44,134 nucleotides of DNA from an uncultured Mycoplasmatota bacterium (GCA_945919295.1 CAMEJC010000004.1:1-44134); one strand, 5' to 3'. Positions 33,091-41,217 are shown, numbered from the stretch's first letter. Made by a program: numbers and translations. Notes: generated by a model not told the origin, from the sequence alone.

Positions 33091-33474
33091 TTATTTAATT
33101 ACAATATTTTGACCATCTTTTCTTGGTGTTTCTTCTTTAGGGAAGGAAATAGTTAATATTCCGCCTTCATAGTTTGCTTTTATATCGGTTTCTTTCTTTT
33201 CCCCAATATAAAAACTTCTTTTTACTTCACCATAAAATCTTTCTCTTCTAACGTAAACTTCAGTTTTTAATTCGACATTTTTAGTGGCTTTAATTGTTAA
33301 ATAGCCATTTTCATAATTTATTATTATGTCTTCTTTTTTTAAACCTGGCAAATCAATTTCCATAATATATTTGTTTTGGTATTCTCTGATATCTGTTTTC
33401 ATAAACTCTCTTTCTTTTAGAATGGGAGAATCAATCAAAGTGAAATAGTCATTTAAATAATATCTTGGTAACAT
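33091..33474 (-). CDS. Hsp20/alpha-crystallin small heat-shock protein
   Basis: A 127-residue ATP-independent chaperone. The alpha-crystallin domain runs from about residue 27 (MKTDIREYQNKYIMEIDLPGLKKEDI) to the signature GGILTISFPKEE, and the C-terminal tail has only a weak IxI-like motif (NIVIK). The N-terminal arm is short. GAAAGGATGG precedes the ATG. No CIRCE or CtsR operator is evident in the 50-nt upstream gap. Confidence 0.93.
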   Translation of the reverse strand: MLPRYYLNDYFTLIDSPILKEREFMKTDIREYQNKYIMEIDLPGLKKEDIIINYENGYLTIKATKNVELKTEVYVRRERFYGEVKRSFYIGEKKETDIKANYEGGILTISFPKEETPRKDGQNIVIK

Positions 33475-33524
33475 ATAAATCCATCCTTTCAGTTTTATTA
33501 TGGCTTTTTAAGAATTTTTTTATA

Positions 33525-33881
33525 CTAATTTTCAATTATTAAATTACTATTTCCAAGTGGTAGGTAAAGGAATGATCCAATTAATATGAAAAAAGTTGCC
33601 GCAGTTAATAGTTCTTCTTGATTTCTTTCTTCTTCAGTTTGAGCATTTTGATAACTATAGTAGGCATTTAGAAAAAAATATAATGAAATTATGAAATTTA
33701 ATCTTCTGTTGTTTTTGTATATATTATTTGCAATATTATTATTTATGCTTGGTATATTTAAGATACTTTTTTTCTTTTCATTTATTATATAAAATGATAT
33801 TGATGATTGAACTATTAGAAGAAAGAAAAAAAGTATGTCTGTATTAACTTGTTTTAAAAGTTTATCTTGATTACTATTCAT
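33525..33881 (-). CDS. Small membrane protein of unknown function, possibly leaderless
   Basis: A 118-residue protein with a helix near residues 16-35, a polar middle (KKKSILNIPSINNNIANNIYKNNRR), a second helix and a third near the end. Uncharacterised proteins of this layout occur in Clostridia. The start is constrained: an in-frame TAA lies 9 nt upstream and there is no later Met. No ribosome-binding site is present, and TATAAT lies only 5 nt before the ATG, so the mRNA may begin at or next to the start codon. Confidence 0.65.
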   Translation of the reverse strand: MNSNQDKLLKQVNTDILFFFLLIVQSSISFYIINEKKKSILNIPSINNNIANNIYKNNRRLNFIISLYFFLNAYYSYQNAQTEEERNQEELLTAATFFILIGSFLYLPLGNSNLIIEN

Positions 33882-33898
33882 AATAAATTATATAAAAA

Positions 33899-33920
33899 AA
33901 GAATGATAAATATCATTCTA
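33899..33920 (-). terminator. Terminator of the XRE regulator
   Basis: On the minus strand GAATGATA and TATCATTC pair around a 2-nt (or larger) loop and are followed by seven Ts, overlapping the stop of the regulator gene. Confidence 0.75.
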
Positions 33921-34256
33921 ATCAATATTTGTATTTATTTTTACGTATTCTTCACGCATAACTGTCATTATTCTTACGATGAAATCTAAATCTTTTTCAT
34001 TTAGATATTTACAATTTTCTACAATATATTTAATTTTATTGCAATTTTCAATGTCTGCGTCATTTATATCTAACAATGAGTTTAAGTCAACATTAAATAA
34101 TTTGGCAATATTTTTTAATACTGATGCGGTTGGATCCGATTTACCAGTTTCAATTCTTGACAAATAGTTTCTATTTATTTTGAGCATGGCCGCTAACTCT
34201 TCTTGAGATATGTTTTTTCCTCTTCTTAAAAATTTGATTTTTTCGCCTAACTTCAT
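33918..34256 (-). CDS. XRE-family transcriptional regulator
   Basis: A 112-residue regulator. The helix-turn-helix at residues about 2-60 is textbook: GEKIKFLRRGKNISQEELAAMLKINRNYLSRIETGKSDPT. A helical C-terminal part (YLNEKDLDFIVRIMTVMREEY) probably dimerises. The ORF-track TTG is part of GGAGG, so the ATG four codons later is used. The gene is divergent from gatCAB across a 228-nt gap and lies before the small membrane protein gene; its targets are not evident. Confidence 0.9.
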   Translation of the reverse strand: MKLGEKIKFLRRGKNISQEELAAMLKINRNYLSRIETGKSDPTASVLKNIAKLFNVDLNSLLDINDADIENCNKIKYIVENCKYLNEKDLDFIVRIMTVMREEYVKINTNID

Positions 34257-34484
34257 ATTTACCTCCAAAAACTAGTTTTATTATAATAAATTATTTTTTA
34301 TTTGGAACATGTTGATAATATTATTACCAAAGTTGGTGTAATTATTATCTTTAGTAACTATTTTAGATTAGAAATCTTTATAGAGAATTATTTTTTGACT
34401 AATTAGATGAAAATAAAATTATATAAAAATTATTTATTTATTTGATGTTTAATGCTATAATATTAAATATTAAGGGAGGAATTT
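34257..34484. other. Divergent intergenic region between the XRE gene and gatC
   Basis: A 228-nt AT-rich gap. On the plus strand TATAAT near 34455, with a weak -35 (TTTATT, 17-nt spacing), is the likely gatC promoter. On the minus strand a TATAAT near 34277 may serve the XRE gene. I see no T-box, riboswitch or coding sequence. Confidence 0.4.
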
Positions 34485-34778
34485 ATGACGAGAGATAGAT
34501 TAGAAATATTGGCGAAAAAACTTATGTTTGAAATGAACGATCTGGAATATGAGACGCTAGAAAGAGAATTTGAAATAATACTTAAGCAGATGGATTTAAT
34601 TGATGGTATTAAAGATATAGATAATGTTGTTCCGATGACTTATCCTTTTGATTTGGAATTAGATGATAGTTATTTAAGAGATGATATATCTAATAATGAA
34701 ATATGTTTTGATGACATGAAAATTAATGTTAAAGATTATGAAAATGAAAAGATAAAGGTTCCTAAGGTGGTGGGATAA
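34485..34778 (+). CDS. gatC: Asp/Glu-tRNA amidotransferase subunit C
   Basis: A 97-residue GatC, the small subunit that stabilises the GatA-GatB interface. Typical features are the N-terminal LEILAKKLMFEMNDLEYETLEREFEIIL helix pair, the VVPMTYPFDLELDDSYLRDD segment and the acidic end. AAGGGAGGAATTT precedes the ATG. Its stop shares one base with the gatA start (TAATG), so the subunits are translationally coupled. Confidence 0.93.
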   Translation: MTRDRLEILAKKLMFEMNDLEYETLEREFEIILKQMDLIDGIKDIDNVVPMTYPFDLELDDSYLRDDISNNEICFDDMKINVKDYENEKIKVPKVVG

Positions 34779-36214
34779 TGACTAATAAATTAATTGATGA
34801 AATTAGAGATGCTTTAGATTCTAGATTGGTAACTAGTGATGAATTATTTGATGAATCAGTAAGTAAGGCATATAAGTATCAAGATAAATTTAACTGTTTT
34901 GTAACGATATTAGACAAAAAAAAAGAGAAAAAGGGAAATACGGTATTACAGGGTATTCCATATGCATTAAAGGATAATATTTCAACTAAGGGGATACTTA
35001 CAACTGCATCTTCAAATATACTTAAGGATTATATTCCTTTATATGATGCTACTGTATATAAAAAGTTAATGGAAGCAGGTGCTGTGCTCATGGGTAAGAC
35101 AGTGCTTGATGAACTTGCTATGGGTGGTACAGGCACGACAGGACATACGGGAGTTGTTAGAAATCCCTGGAATGAAAAACGAATGATTGGAGGAAGCTCT
35201 GCTGGTAGTGCCGCAGCTGTTGCTCTTGGAATTGTTCCTTTTGCACTTGGTAGTGATACAGGTGATTCAATTAGAAAACCTGCTGCTTACGGTGGGGTGG
35301 TAGGTTATAAACCTACTTATGGTAGAATTTCAAGATACGGTCTTTTTGCTTTTGCGTCTAGTTTGGATCATATGGGTTTATTTGCAAGAAGCGTTAAAGA
35401 TGTAAGCTATGTTATGGATATTATTAAAGGTCATGATGATAGAGATATGACTAGTTTACCTGATGAAGATATTAGTTATGTAGATAATCTTGATAATGAT
35501 GTAAAAGGGAAAAAATTATTTTATATTAAGGAAGCTGTAGAAATTGATAATGATAGTGAAGAACTTAAATTGATACTTGATAATTTTTATAAAGCTATCG
35601 ATGAATGTAAAAGTCTTGGAATGGAAGTAGTTGAAGTTAGTTTTAGAAAAGATTTACTTGAGGCGATATATCCTTCTTATATGTGTATATCTTGTGCTGA
35701 AGCAACTTCAAATAATTCTAATTTAACAGGTATTCCATTTGGATATAGAGTAGAGGGGAATAATGTTAATGAGATAATGATGAAGACGAGAACTGAAGGA
35801 TTTTCGGAACTTATTAAGAGAAGATTTGTTCTTGGTAGTTATGTTCTACAAAAAGAAAATCAAGAAAAATTATTTTTAAATGCTTGTCGTATAAGAAGAC
35901 TTATTGTGGATAATATGAATGAGTTGTTTAAGGAATATGATGCTCTTATCATGCCGTCAGCAGGTGATATTGCACCTTTATTTGGAAATGTTAGTGATAA
36001 GCTATCTGATGAATATTTAATTCTTGGAAATCATTTAGCAATAGGTAATTTTGGAGGATTTCCTAGTATATCTATTCCATCTGGTTTTGTTAATGATATG
36101 CCTGTTAGTGTAAATATTACGGGAAGGGCTAAAGAAGATTATTTGGTACTTAATATGGCAAGTAAACTTGAAGAAGCACTTGGTTTTAAAGGGCAGGTGA
36201 AAGTAGATGAATAA
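34778..36214 (+). CDS. gatA: Asp/Glu-tRNA amidotransferase subunit A
   Basis: A 478-residue amidase-signature enzyme that releases ammonia from glutamine for the amidation of Glu-tRNA(Gln) and Asp-tRNA(Asn). The catalytic Lys is in YALKDNIS, and the two serines are in GGSSAGSAAAVA and in the GSDTGDSIRKPAAYGGVVG loop. The second loop reads TGDS rather than the commonest TGGS, a variant seen in some Firmicutes. Length is normal. The gatB start overlaps its end by 8 nt. Confidence 0.97.
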   Translation: MTNKLIDEIRDALDSRLVTSDELFDESVSKAYKYQDKFNCFVTILDKKKEKKGNTVLQGIPYALKDNISTKGILTTASSNILKDYIPLYDATVYKKLMEAGAVLMGKTVLDELAMGGTGTTGHTGVVRNPWNEKRMIGGSSAGSAAAVALGIVPFALGSDTGDSIRKPAAYGGVVGYKPTYGRISRYGLFAFASSLDHMGLFARSVKDVSYVMDIIKGHDDRDMTSLPDEDISYVDNLDNDVKGKKLFYIKEAVEIDNDSEELKLILDNFYKAIDECKSLGMEVVEVSFRKDLLEAIYPSYMCISCAEATSNNSNLTGIPFGYRVEGNNVNEIMMKTRTEGFSELIKRRFVLGSYVLQKENQEKLFLNACRIRRLIVDNMNELFKEYDALIMPSAGDIAPLFGNVSDKLSDEYLILGNHLAIGNFGGFPSISIPSGFVNDMPVSVNITGRAKEDYLVLNMASKLEEALGFKGQVKVDE

Positions 36215-37628
36215 ATATATACCGGTAATTGGCTTAGAAGTCCACTGCGAACTTAAGAGTAATAGTAAGAATTTTAGTACTGCAAAAAATGATGAGGGAG
36301 AAGCTAATACTAATTTATCTGTCGTTGATATTGGATATCCAGGAATACTTCCGGTTGTTAATAAGGAGGCAGTTAGAAAATCGCTTATGGTTGCACTTGC
36401 TTTAAATTGTGAAATTCCAAAAAGATTATCTTTTGATCGAAAAAATTATTATTATCCAGATTTACCAAAAGGATATCAGATTACACAGTTTGGTAATCCA
36501 ATTGGTACTAAGGGATATGTGATGATAAACGTTGATGGTGTAGAGAAGAAAATTACTATTCAAGATACTCATTTGGAAGAAGATACTGCTAATATGGATC
36601 ATCTTTCTAATTATTCTTTAATTGATTATAATAGGGCAGGAGTACCGCTTTTAGAGACAGTAACTGATCCTTGCATTAATTCTTCTAAAGAAGCAATTGC
36701 TTATTTGGAGGCACTTAGAAATATATTTTTATATTTGGGTGTATCGGACGCGAGAGCTGATCTTGGTCAAATAAGAGTAGATGTTAATGTATCTTTGAAA
36801 AGAGAAAAAGATTCTGAACTTGGTACTAGAGTGGAAATGAAGAATATTAATTCTTTTACAACTGTTAAAGAAGCGATTGATGTCGAAATTAAGAGACAGA
36901 CAGATATACTTGAAGCTGGTGGAGTAATTGAGCAGGAAACAAGAAGATATGATGAAGTGAATAAATGTACTCACTTTATGAGGGGTAAAGTTGATGCTAT
37001 CGATTATAAGTATTATAGAGAGCCTAATATACCAGAAATTACATTAACTGATAATTTTATTAATAGTATAAAGAAAGTTATGCCTGTTTTAGAATATGAG
37101 AGAAAAATAAAGTATACTAATGAGTATGGCATAAGTACGGTTGATGCTGGTACTTTAACCAAAAATAAAAAATTATCTGATTATTTTGAAGATATTATTA
37201 GTTATGGAGCATCTCCTAAGGACACTTCAAATATTATAGTGGGATTTTTACTAGGTTATTTGAATAAAAATAATAAAAATATTAGTGATATTGATATTAC
37301 TGCTAGTGATTTTAGTGATATTATTAAAATGATGACTGATGGTAAGATATCTAATAAACAAGTTAAGGATATTTTTACTAAATCTTTAGATGAAAATATT
37401 AATTTACTTGAAGTTGCTAAATCAATAGGAACACAGATTAGCGATAAAGAAGAAATTAGAAGAATTATTAATGAGGTATTTAAGGAAAATACTAAAGTAA
37501 TTGAGGACTATAAGAATGGTAAGAATGTTAATGGTTTTATTATGGGACTTGTGATGAAAAAGACAGGTGGTAAAGTAAATCCTGGAATTACCAATATGGT
37601 GTTAAAAGAAGAACTAGAAAAGCTATAA
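36207..37628 (+). CDS. gatB: Asp/Glu-tRNA amidotransferase subunit B
   Basis: A 473-residue GatB that binds the misacylated tRNA and activates its acyl group. Markers are IGLEVHCELKSNSKNFS, YPGILPVVNKEAV, the kinase-like DRKNYYYPDLPKGYQITQ, LEEDTANM and the C-terminal YqeY/tail domain (from about residue 325). Presence of gatCAB indicates that tRNA-Gln, and possibly tRNA-Asn, is made by the indirect route; a tRNA-Asn gene follows downstream. The stop lies in the loop of the terminator. Confidence 0.97.
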   Translation: MNKYIPVIGLEVHCELKSNSKNFSTAKNDEGEANTNLSVVDIGYPGILPVVNKEAVRKSLMVALALNCEIPKRLSFDRKNYYYPDLPKGYQITQFGNPIGTKGYVMINVDGVEKKITIQDTHLEEDTANMDHLSNYSLIDYNRAGVPLLETVTDPCINSSKEAIAYLEALRNIFLYLGVSDARADLGQIRVDVNVSLKREKDSELGTRVEMKNINSFTTVKEAIDVEIKRQTDILEAGGVIEQETRRYDEVNKCTHFMRGKVDAIDYKYYREPNIPEITLTDNFINSIKKVMPVLEYERKIKYTNEYGISTVDAGTLTKNKKLSDYFEDIISYGASPKDTSNIIVGFLLGYLNKNNKNISDIDITASDFSDIIKMMTDGKISNKQVKDIFTKSLDENINLLEVAKSIGTQISDKEEIRRIINEVFKENTKVIEDYKNGKNVNGFIMGLVMKKTGGKVNPGITNMVLKEELEKL

Positions 37629-37645
37629 CTTGTCTAGTTCTTTTG
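37609..37645 (+). terminator. Terminator of gatCAB
   Basis: AAGAACTAG and CTAGTTCTT form a 9-bp stem across a 16-nt loop containing the stop codon, followed by TTG TTT. Confidence 0.65.
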
Positions 37646-37674
37646 TTTGAATGATATTATTAGTATATAAAATT

Positions 37675-37700
37675 TATCAACGTTGATTGTTGATATTTTT
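37675..37700 (+). terminator. Second terminator-like hairpin after gatB
   Basis: TATCAAC and GTTGATA pair across a 7-nt loop and are followed by TTTTTG. It could be a backup terminator for gatCAB. Confidence 0.5.
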
Positions 37701-37751
37701 GTATTAATTTTAAGAAATTACATAAAATAATAAAAAAGTTGAAAAAAGTAC

Positions 37752-37780
37752 TTGATTATTGAAAAAAAATATTATATAAT
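37752..37780 (+). promoter_or_regulatory. Promoter of the tRNA-Asn gene
   Basis: TTGATT, a 17-nt spacer and TATAAT, ending 22 nt before the mature tRNA. Confidence 0.75.
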
Positions 37781-37802
37781 TAAGGAGTCTTGTGAAAGAA
37801 AT

Positions 37803-37878
37803 GCCTAATTAGCTCAGTCGGTAGAGCACTCGGCTGTTAACCGATAGGTCGTAGGTTCGAGTCCTACATTAGGCGCCA
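37803..37878 (+). tRNA. tRNA-Asn (GUU)
   Basis: A 76-nt tRNA with encoded CCA. The acceptor stem pairs GCCTAAT with ATTAGGC, the D-stem GCTC/GAGC holds AGTCGGTA in its loop, and the T-arm reads GTAGG TTCGAGT CCTAC. The anticodon loop is CTGTTAA, giving anticodon GTT, which reads AAC and AAU. The discriminator base is G, as expected for tRNA-Asn. It has its own promoter and terminator and sits just after gatCAB. Confidence 0.97.
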
Positions 37879-37888
37879 CTAGATAATT

Positions 37889-37914
37889 AACTCTCTGTTT
37901 TGAGAGTTTTTTTG
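37889..37914 (+). terminator. Terminator of tRNA-Asn
   Basis: AACTCTC and GAGAGTT form a 7-bp stem with a 6-nt loop, followed by a run of Ts. Confidence 0.85.
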
Positions 37915-37967
37915 TTGGTTAATATCCAAGTTATAATTATAATATATAAAAAAATAAACAAAAAATA

Positions 37968-37997
37968 TTGACAAATATGCATATAATGTGATATATT
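37968..37997 (+). promoter_or_regulatory. Promoter of secE-nusG
   Basis: TTGACA, an 18-nt spacer and TATATT, about 50 nt before secE. Confidence 0.7.
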
Positions 37998-38046
37998 GTA
38001 GTCAGCCGAGAGGTGTTTTTATTTTAATTAAAATTAGGGAGGATTT

Positions 38047-38223
38047 ATGAGTAAAATAGTAGATTATTTTAAAGGTGTAAGAAAAGAAATATCGAGAATT
38101 AAATGGACTAGTAAAAAAGATTTATTAAAATATTCTATATCTACAATTGTATTTATGCTGTTTTTTGGAGTGTTCTTTTATGCTATTGATTTATTAGTTG
38201 CATTATTAAGGAGTAATTTATAA
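38047..38223 (+). CDS. secE: Preprotein translocase subunit SecE (absent from the ORF track)
   Basis: A 58-residue protein too short for the supplied track. It has a basic amphipathic start (IVDYFKGVRKEISRIKWTSKKDLL, containing the conserved VRxExxRIxWxxxxD-type pattern) and a single transmembrane helix (about residues 31-53). SecE clamps SecY in the Sec translocon. TTAGGGAGGA precedes the ATG, and its TAA shares one base with the nusG start. The secE-nusG-rplK order is universal in bacteria. The rpmG gene often found upstream is not present. Confidence 0.95.
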   Translation: MSKIVDYFKGVRKEISRIKWTSKKDLLKYSISTIVFMLFFGVFFYAIDLLVALLRSNL

Positions 38224-38756
38224 TGAAAAAAGAATGGTATGTTGTTAATACTGTCAGTGGACATGAATATAAAGTAAAAGAAAAACTTGAGATGAGAATT
38301 AATTCAATGGATCTACAAGAAAATATTTTTAGAGTTATTGTTCCTGAACAAAAAGAAATTGAATATAAAAATGGTGTAAAAAAAGAGAAAGTTAAGAAAA
38401 TGTTTCCTGGTTATGTTCTAGTTGAAATGGTTATGTCCGATGAAGCTTGGTATATTGTCAGAAATACGCAGGGTGTAACTGGATTTATTGGATCATCTGG
38501 TAAGGGTGCTAAACCTATTCCACTTCTTCCTCAAGAAGTTGATCGTATACTTAATAGTATGGGTATGAGTAGAGTAGATGTTAATAAAGATTTAGCAGAA
38601 GGTAAGAAAGTTAAAATTATTTCTGGACCATTTAAGGATATGGTTGCTAAAATAGATACTATTGATATGAAAGAACAAAAACTTAATGTTTTAGTTGATT
38701 TATTTGGACAAGAAACTTCAGTAGAAGTTGATATTGGAGAAGTAGAAACTTTATAG
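38223..38756 (+). CDS. nusG: Transcription termination/antitermination factor NusG
   Basis: A 177-residue NusG that binds the clamp of RNA polymerase. The NGN domain covers residues about 1-115 (KKEWYVVNTVSGHEYKVKEKL, MFPGYVLVEMVMSDEAWYIVRNTQGVTGFIG). The C-terminal KOW domain begins near 125 (GKKVKIISGPFKDMVAKIDTID). Length is standard. It is coupled to secE by a one-base overlap. It is separated from rplK by a 180-nt gap with a fresh promoter and a structured leader. Confidence 0.98.
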   Translation: MKKEWYVVNTVSGHEYKVKEKLEMRINSMDLQENIFRVIVPEQKEIEYKNGVKKEKVKKMFPGYVLVEMVMSDEAWYIVRNTQGVTGFIGSSGKGAKPIPLLPQEVDRILNSMGMSRVDVNKDLAEGKKVKIISGPFKDMVAKIDTIDMKEQKLNVLVDLFGQETSVEVDIGEVETL

Positions 38757-38815
38757 TTTATTTGGAATAAAAACACTTATATCGAAATGAAAAAGAGAAA
38801 AAATAAAAAAAATAG

Positions 38816-38844
38816 TTGAATTTTATAAAAAAGTGTGTTACTAT
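38816..38844 (+). promoter_or_regulatory. Promoter of rplK-rplA
   Basis: TTGAAT, a 17-nt spacer and TACTAT, just before the structured rplK leader. Confidence 0.5.
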
Positions 38845-38850
38845 TACTTT

Positions 38851-38915
38851 TGCGAGACATATTATTATGTTAGTAAGTGGAAGGCGGACGGGCCGATAGG
38901 ACCACACGCGAAAAA
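38851..38915 (+). promoter_or_regulatory. Structured leader of rplK, likely ribosomal-protein binding site
   Basis: The leader is unusually GC-rich for this genome. TGCG pairs with CGCG at the outside, and GTGG pairs with CCAC inside, enclosing AAGGCGGACGGGCC. The core GTGGAAGG-n-GACG-n-CCAC recurs in the leader of rplA. It is probably a site where ribosomal protein L1 (or L11) represses its own operon; this is an inference from position and repetition. Confidence 0.5.
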
Positions 38916-38936
38916 AAATTATAGGAGGTGTTTTTC

Positions 38937-39356
38937 GTGGCTAAAGAAGTTACTAAAGTAGTTAAATTACAAATTCCAGCAGGAAAAGCAACACCAGCTC
39001 CTCCAGTGGGAACTGTACTTGGACCAGCAGGAATTAATTTACAAGAATTCTGTACGAAATTTAATGATGCATCAAGAGATAAGATGGGAGATGTACTTCC
39101 GGTTGAAATTTCTATTTATGAAGATAGAACTTTTGATTTTGTAATAAAGACTCCGCCAGCAGCATTCTTACTTAAGAAAGTTGCAGGAATTAAGTCTGGA
39201 TCTAGCAAGGGTGAAGTAGTTGCTACAATATCTAAGGATAAGCTTAGAGAAATTGCTGAAACTAAGTTACCAGATTTGAATGCTTATACAGTAGAGGAAG
39301 CTATGAAAATAGTTGAAGGTACTGCCCGTAATATGGGAATTAAAGTAGAAGAATAA
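38937..39356 (+). CDS. rplK: 50S ribosomal protein L11
   Basis: A 139-residue L11. It starts at GTG behind AGGAGGTG; the track's earlier GTG is part of the ribosome-binding site. The N-terminal domain [32 protein letters not shown] binds release and stringent factors. The C-terminal domain (from about residue 75) binds the GTPase-centre rRNA and ends [25 protein letters not shown]. Family length is about 141. Confidence 0.98.
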   Translation: MAKEVTKVVKLQIPAGKATPAPPVGTVLGPAGINLQEFCTKFNDASRDKMGDVLPVEISIYEDRTFDFVIKTPPAAFLLKKVAGIKSGSSKGEVVATISKDKLREIAETKLPDLNAYTVEEAMKIVEGTARNMGIKVEE

Positions 39357-39369
39357 TAATTAATATGTC

Positions 39370-39443
39370 ATGTAGGTTTTATACCTATGTGGAAGGATAT
39401 TGACGAGTGAAAGAAATGTCCGCTAATTTCACCACATAAGGAG
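39370..39443 (+). promoter_or_regulatory. Structured leader between rplK and rplA
   Basis: TATGTGG pairs with CCACATA and GTGAAA with TTTCAC, leaving the large asymmetric loop AAGGATATTGACGA. The GTGGAAGG...GACG...CCAC core matches the rplK leader. It looks like a ribosomal protein L1 autoregulatory site (inference). Confidence 0.5.
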
Positions 39444-39452
39444 GGAAGACGA

Positions 39453-40148
39453 ATGAAAAGAAGTAAAAGATATGCTCAAAATTTAGAGAAGATCGAAAAG
39501 AACAAGGCTTATTCTGTAGAAGAAGCTGTTAAATTAGTTAAAGAGACTTCTAATGCTAAGTTTGATGGTACAATTGAAGTAGCGATGAACTTGAACTTAG
39601 ATACTAAAAAGAATGACCAACAACTAAGAGGAGCAGTTGTTTTACCTAATGGTACTGGTAAGACTAAGAGAATATTGGTTCTTGCTAAAGGCGATCAAGC
39701 TAAAGCTGCTAAAGAAGCTGGTGCTGATTTTGTAGGAGATATTGATATGATTCAAAAGATCGAACAAGAAAATTGGTTTGATTATGATGTAATCATTGCT
39801 ACTCCTGAAATGATGCCACTTCTTGGTAAAATTGGTAAATTACTTGGACCTAAAGGATTAATGCCTAATCCTAAGACTGGTACAGTAACTATGGATACTG
39901 CTAAAGCTATCGAAGAGACTAAAAAAGGTAAAGTTAACTATAGAACTGATAGTTTTGGAAATGTTCACGGAATTATTGGAAAAGCAAGCTTTGATGATGC
40001 TAAATTAGTAGAAAATCTTAAGGCTTTTGTTGAAGCTATAATGAAAGTTAAACCTTCAACAGTTAAAGGTGCTTATGTTAAGAATGTTAGTATTTCTTCA
40101 ACAATGGGACCTGGAGTAAAAATTGATTTAAATTCATTTGACAAATAG
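39453..40148 (+). CDS. rplA: 50S ribosomal protein L1
   Basis: A 231-residue L1, the mobile-stalk protein that helps eject deacylated tRNA and often represses its own mRNA. Domain I opens [26 protein letters not shown]; domain II contains [35 protein letters not shown], the family signature. Length is standard. AAGGAGGGAAGAC precedes the ATG. Its last codons hold the -35 box of the rplJL promoter. Confidence 0.98.
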   Translation: MKRSKRYAQNLEKIEKNKAYSVEEAVKLVKETSNAKFDGTIEVAMNLNLDTKKNDQQLRGAVVLPNGTGKTKRILVLAKGDQAKAAKEAGADFVGDIDMIQKIEQENWFDYDVIIATPEMMPLLGKIGKLLGPKGLMPNPKTGTVTMDTAKAIEETKKGKVNYRTDSFGNVHGIIGKASFDDAKLVENLKAFVEAIMKVKPSTVKGAYVKNVSISSTMGPGVKIDLNSFDK

Positions 40149-40166
40149 ATGAGTTTAATATATAAT
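40138..40166 (+). promoter_or_regulatory. Perfect-consensus promoter of rplJL
   Basis: TTGACA (40138-40143), 17 nt and TATAAT (40161-40166). The -35 box overlaps the end of rplA. Confidence 0.9.
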
Positions 40167-40184
40167 AAATTTGTTTGAAAAAAT

Positions 40185-40290
40185 ATTATGCCAAAGACAG
40201 TAAGGGCTTTAAGCTTGAAAATCTTACCGAGGAATAAAAAATGTTAGTTCTTTTATCCCTCGAATTAGAGGGATTTTATTATGGCATAGG
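40185..40290 (+). promoter_or_regulatory. L10 leader (ribosomal protein L10-L7/L12 autoregulation)
   Basis: The outer stem pairs TATGCC (40187-40192) with GGCATA (40283-40288). Between them lie the conserved CAAAGACAGTAAGG, TTAAGCTTGAAAATCTTACCGAGG and the hairpin CCCTCGAATTAGAGGG followed by ATTTTATT. This is the arrangement of the L10 leader element found upstream of rplJ in Firmicutes, where the L10-L12 complex binds to limit expression. The track's long rplJ frame runs through it only by chance. Confidence 0.9.
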
Positions 40291-40303
40291 AAAGGATGAT
40301 ACT

Positions 40304-40798
40304 ATGGCAAATGCAAAGATTATTGAAAAGAAATCTCTAGTAGTAGATGAAATTAAAGGTAAATTTGAAAATGCTAAGTCAGTAGTGGTTTTTGATCCTA
40401 GAGGTCTTAATGTTGCTGAAGTAACTGAACTTCGTAGGAAACTTAGAGAGTCTGGTTCTGATTATAAAGTATACAAAAATACTTTGGCTAGAAGAGCTGT
40501 TAACAGTTTGGATATCAAATTAGATGAATACCTTGAAGGACCATCTGCAATTAGTTTCTCTAATGATGAACTTGCTCCTGTTAAAGTTATTAGTGATTTT
40601 GCTAAGAATCATGAAGCACTTGAACTTAAGGCAGGTATAGTAGAAGGAAAAGTTGTCGATGCTAGTGAATTATCGGCATATGCTGCTATTCCATCGAGGG
40701 AAGGATTACTTACAATGCTTGCTGCTGGACTTATGGGTACTGTTAGAGATTTATCGATATGCTTAGATTTATATTCTAAACAAAAAGAGGAAAATTAA
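40304..40798 (+). CDS. rplJ: 50S ribosomal protein L10
   Basis: A 164-residue L10, base of the L12 stalk. It starts MANAKIIEKKSLVVDEIKGKF, has the VVFDPRGLNVAEVTELRRKLRESGSDYKVYKNTLARRA core, and ends in a C-terminal helix that binds L12 dimers. The track extends 63 nt further upstream into the leader RNA; AAAGGATGA before this ATG sets the start. The next gene follows after 37 nt. Confidence 0.97.
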   Translation: MANAKIIEKKSLVVDEIKGKFENAKSVVVFDPRGLNVAEVTELRRKLRESGSDYKVYKNTLARRAVNSLDIKLDEYLEGPSAISFSNDELAPVKVISDFAKNHEALELKAGIVEGKVVDASELSAYAAIPSREGLLTMLAAGLMGTVRDLSICLDLYSKQKEEN

Positions 40799-40835
40799 GA
40801 AAAAATAAATTAAATATGAAAGGAAGGAAAATATA

Positions 40836-41201
40836 ATGGCTAAATTAACAAAAGATGAATTTATCAGTTCATTAAAAGAAATGTCAATTCTTGAAATCAA
40901 AGAATTAGTAGATGCAATGAAGGAGGAATTTGGAGTTGATCCATCAGCTGTTGCTGTTGCTGGACCTGCTCAAGCTGCAGTAGAAGAAGGACCATCTAAA
41001 GTTAATGTTGTTTTAACTGCTGCTGGTGCTAATAAGATTGCTGTTATTAAACTAGTTAGAGATTTAACTGGTCTTGGATTAAAAGAAGCTAAAGACATTG
41101 CTGATAATGGTGGGAATGTTAAAGAAGGCATCGACAAAGAAGAAGCTGAAAAAATTAAAGCTCAATTTGAAGAAGCTGGAGCTACTGTTGAACTTAAGTA
41201 G
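40836..41201 (+). CDS. rplL: 50S ribosomal protein L7/L12
   Basis: A 121-residue L7/L12, the multicopy stalk protein that recruits translation factors. The N-terminal dimerisation helices ([24 protein letters not shown]) lead via an Ala-rich hinge to the C-terminal domain [53 protein letters not shown] precedes the ATG. Codon choice fits very high expression. A terminator follows directly. Confidence 0.98.
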   Translation: MAKLTKDEFISSLKEMSILEIKELVDAMKEEFGVDPSAVAVAGPAQAAVEEGPSKVNVVLTAAGANKIAVIKLVRDLTGLGLKEAKDIADNGGNVKEGIDKEEAEKIKAQFEEAGATVELK

Positions 41202-41217
41202 TTTAGATTGAATTTTG

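Noticed and set aside
40241-40303. N-terminal extension of L10 in the ORF track
   Set aside because: Those 21 codons lie in the L10 leader RNA hairpins; the true start has its own ribosome-binding site and the standard MANAKII-type opening.
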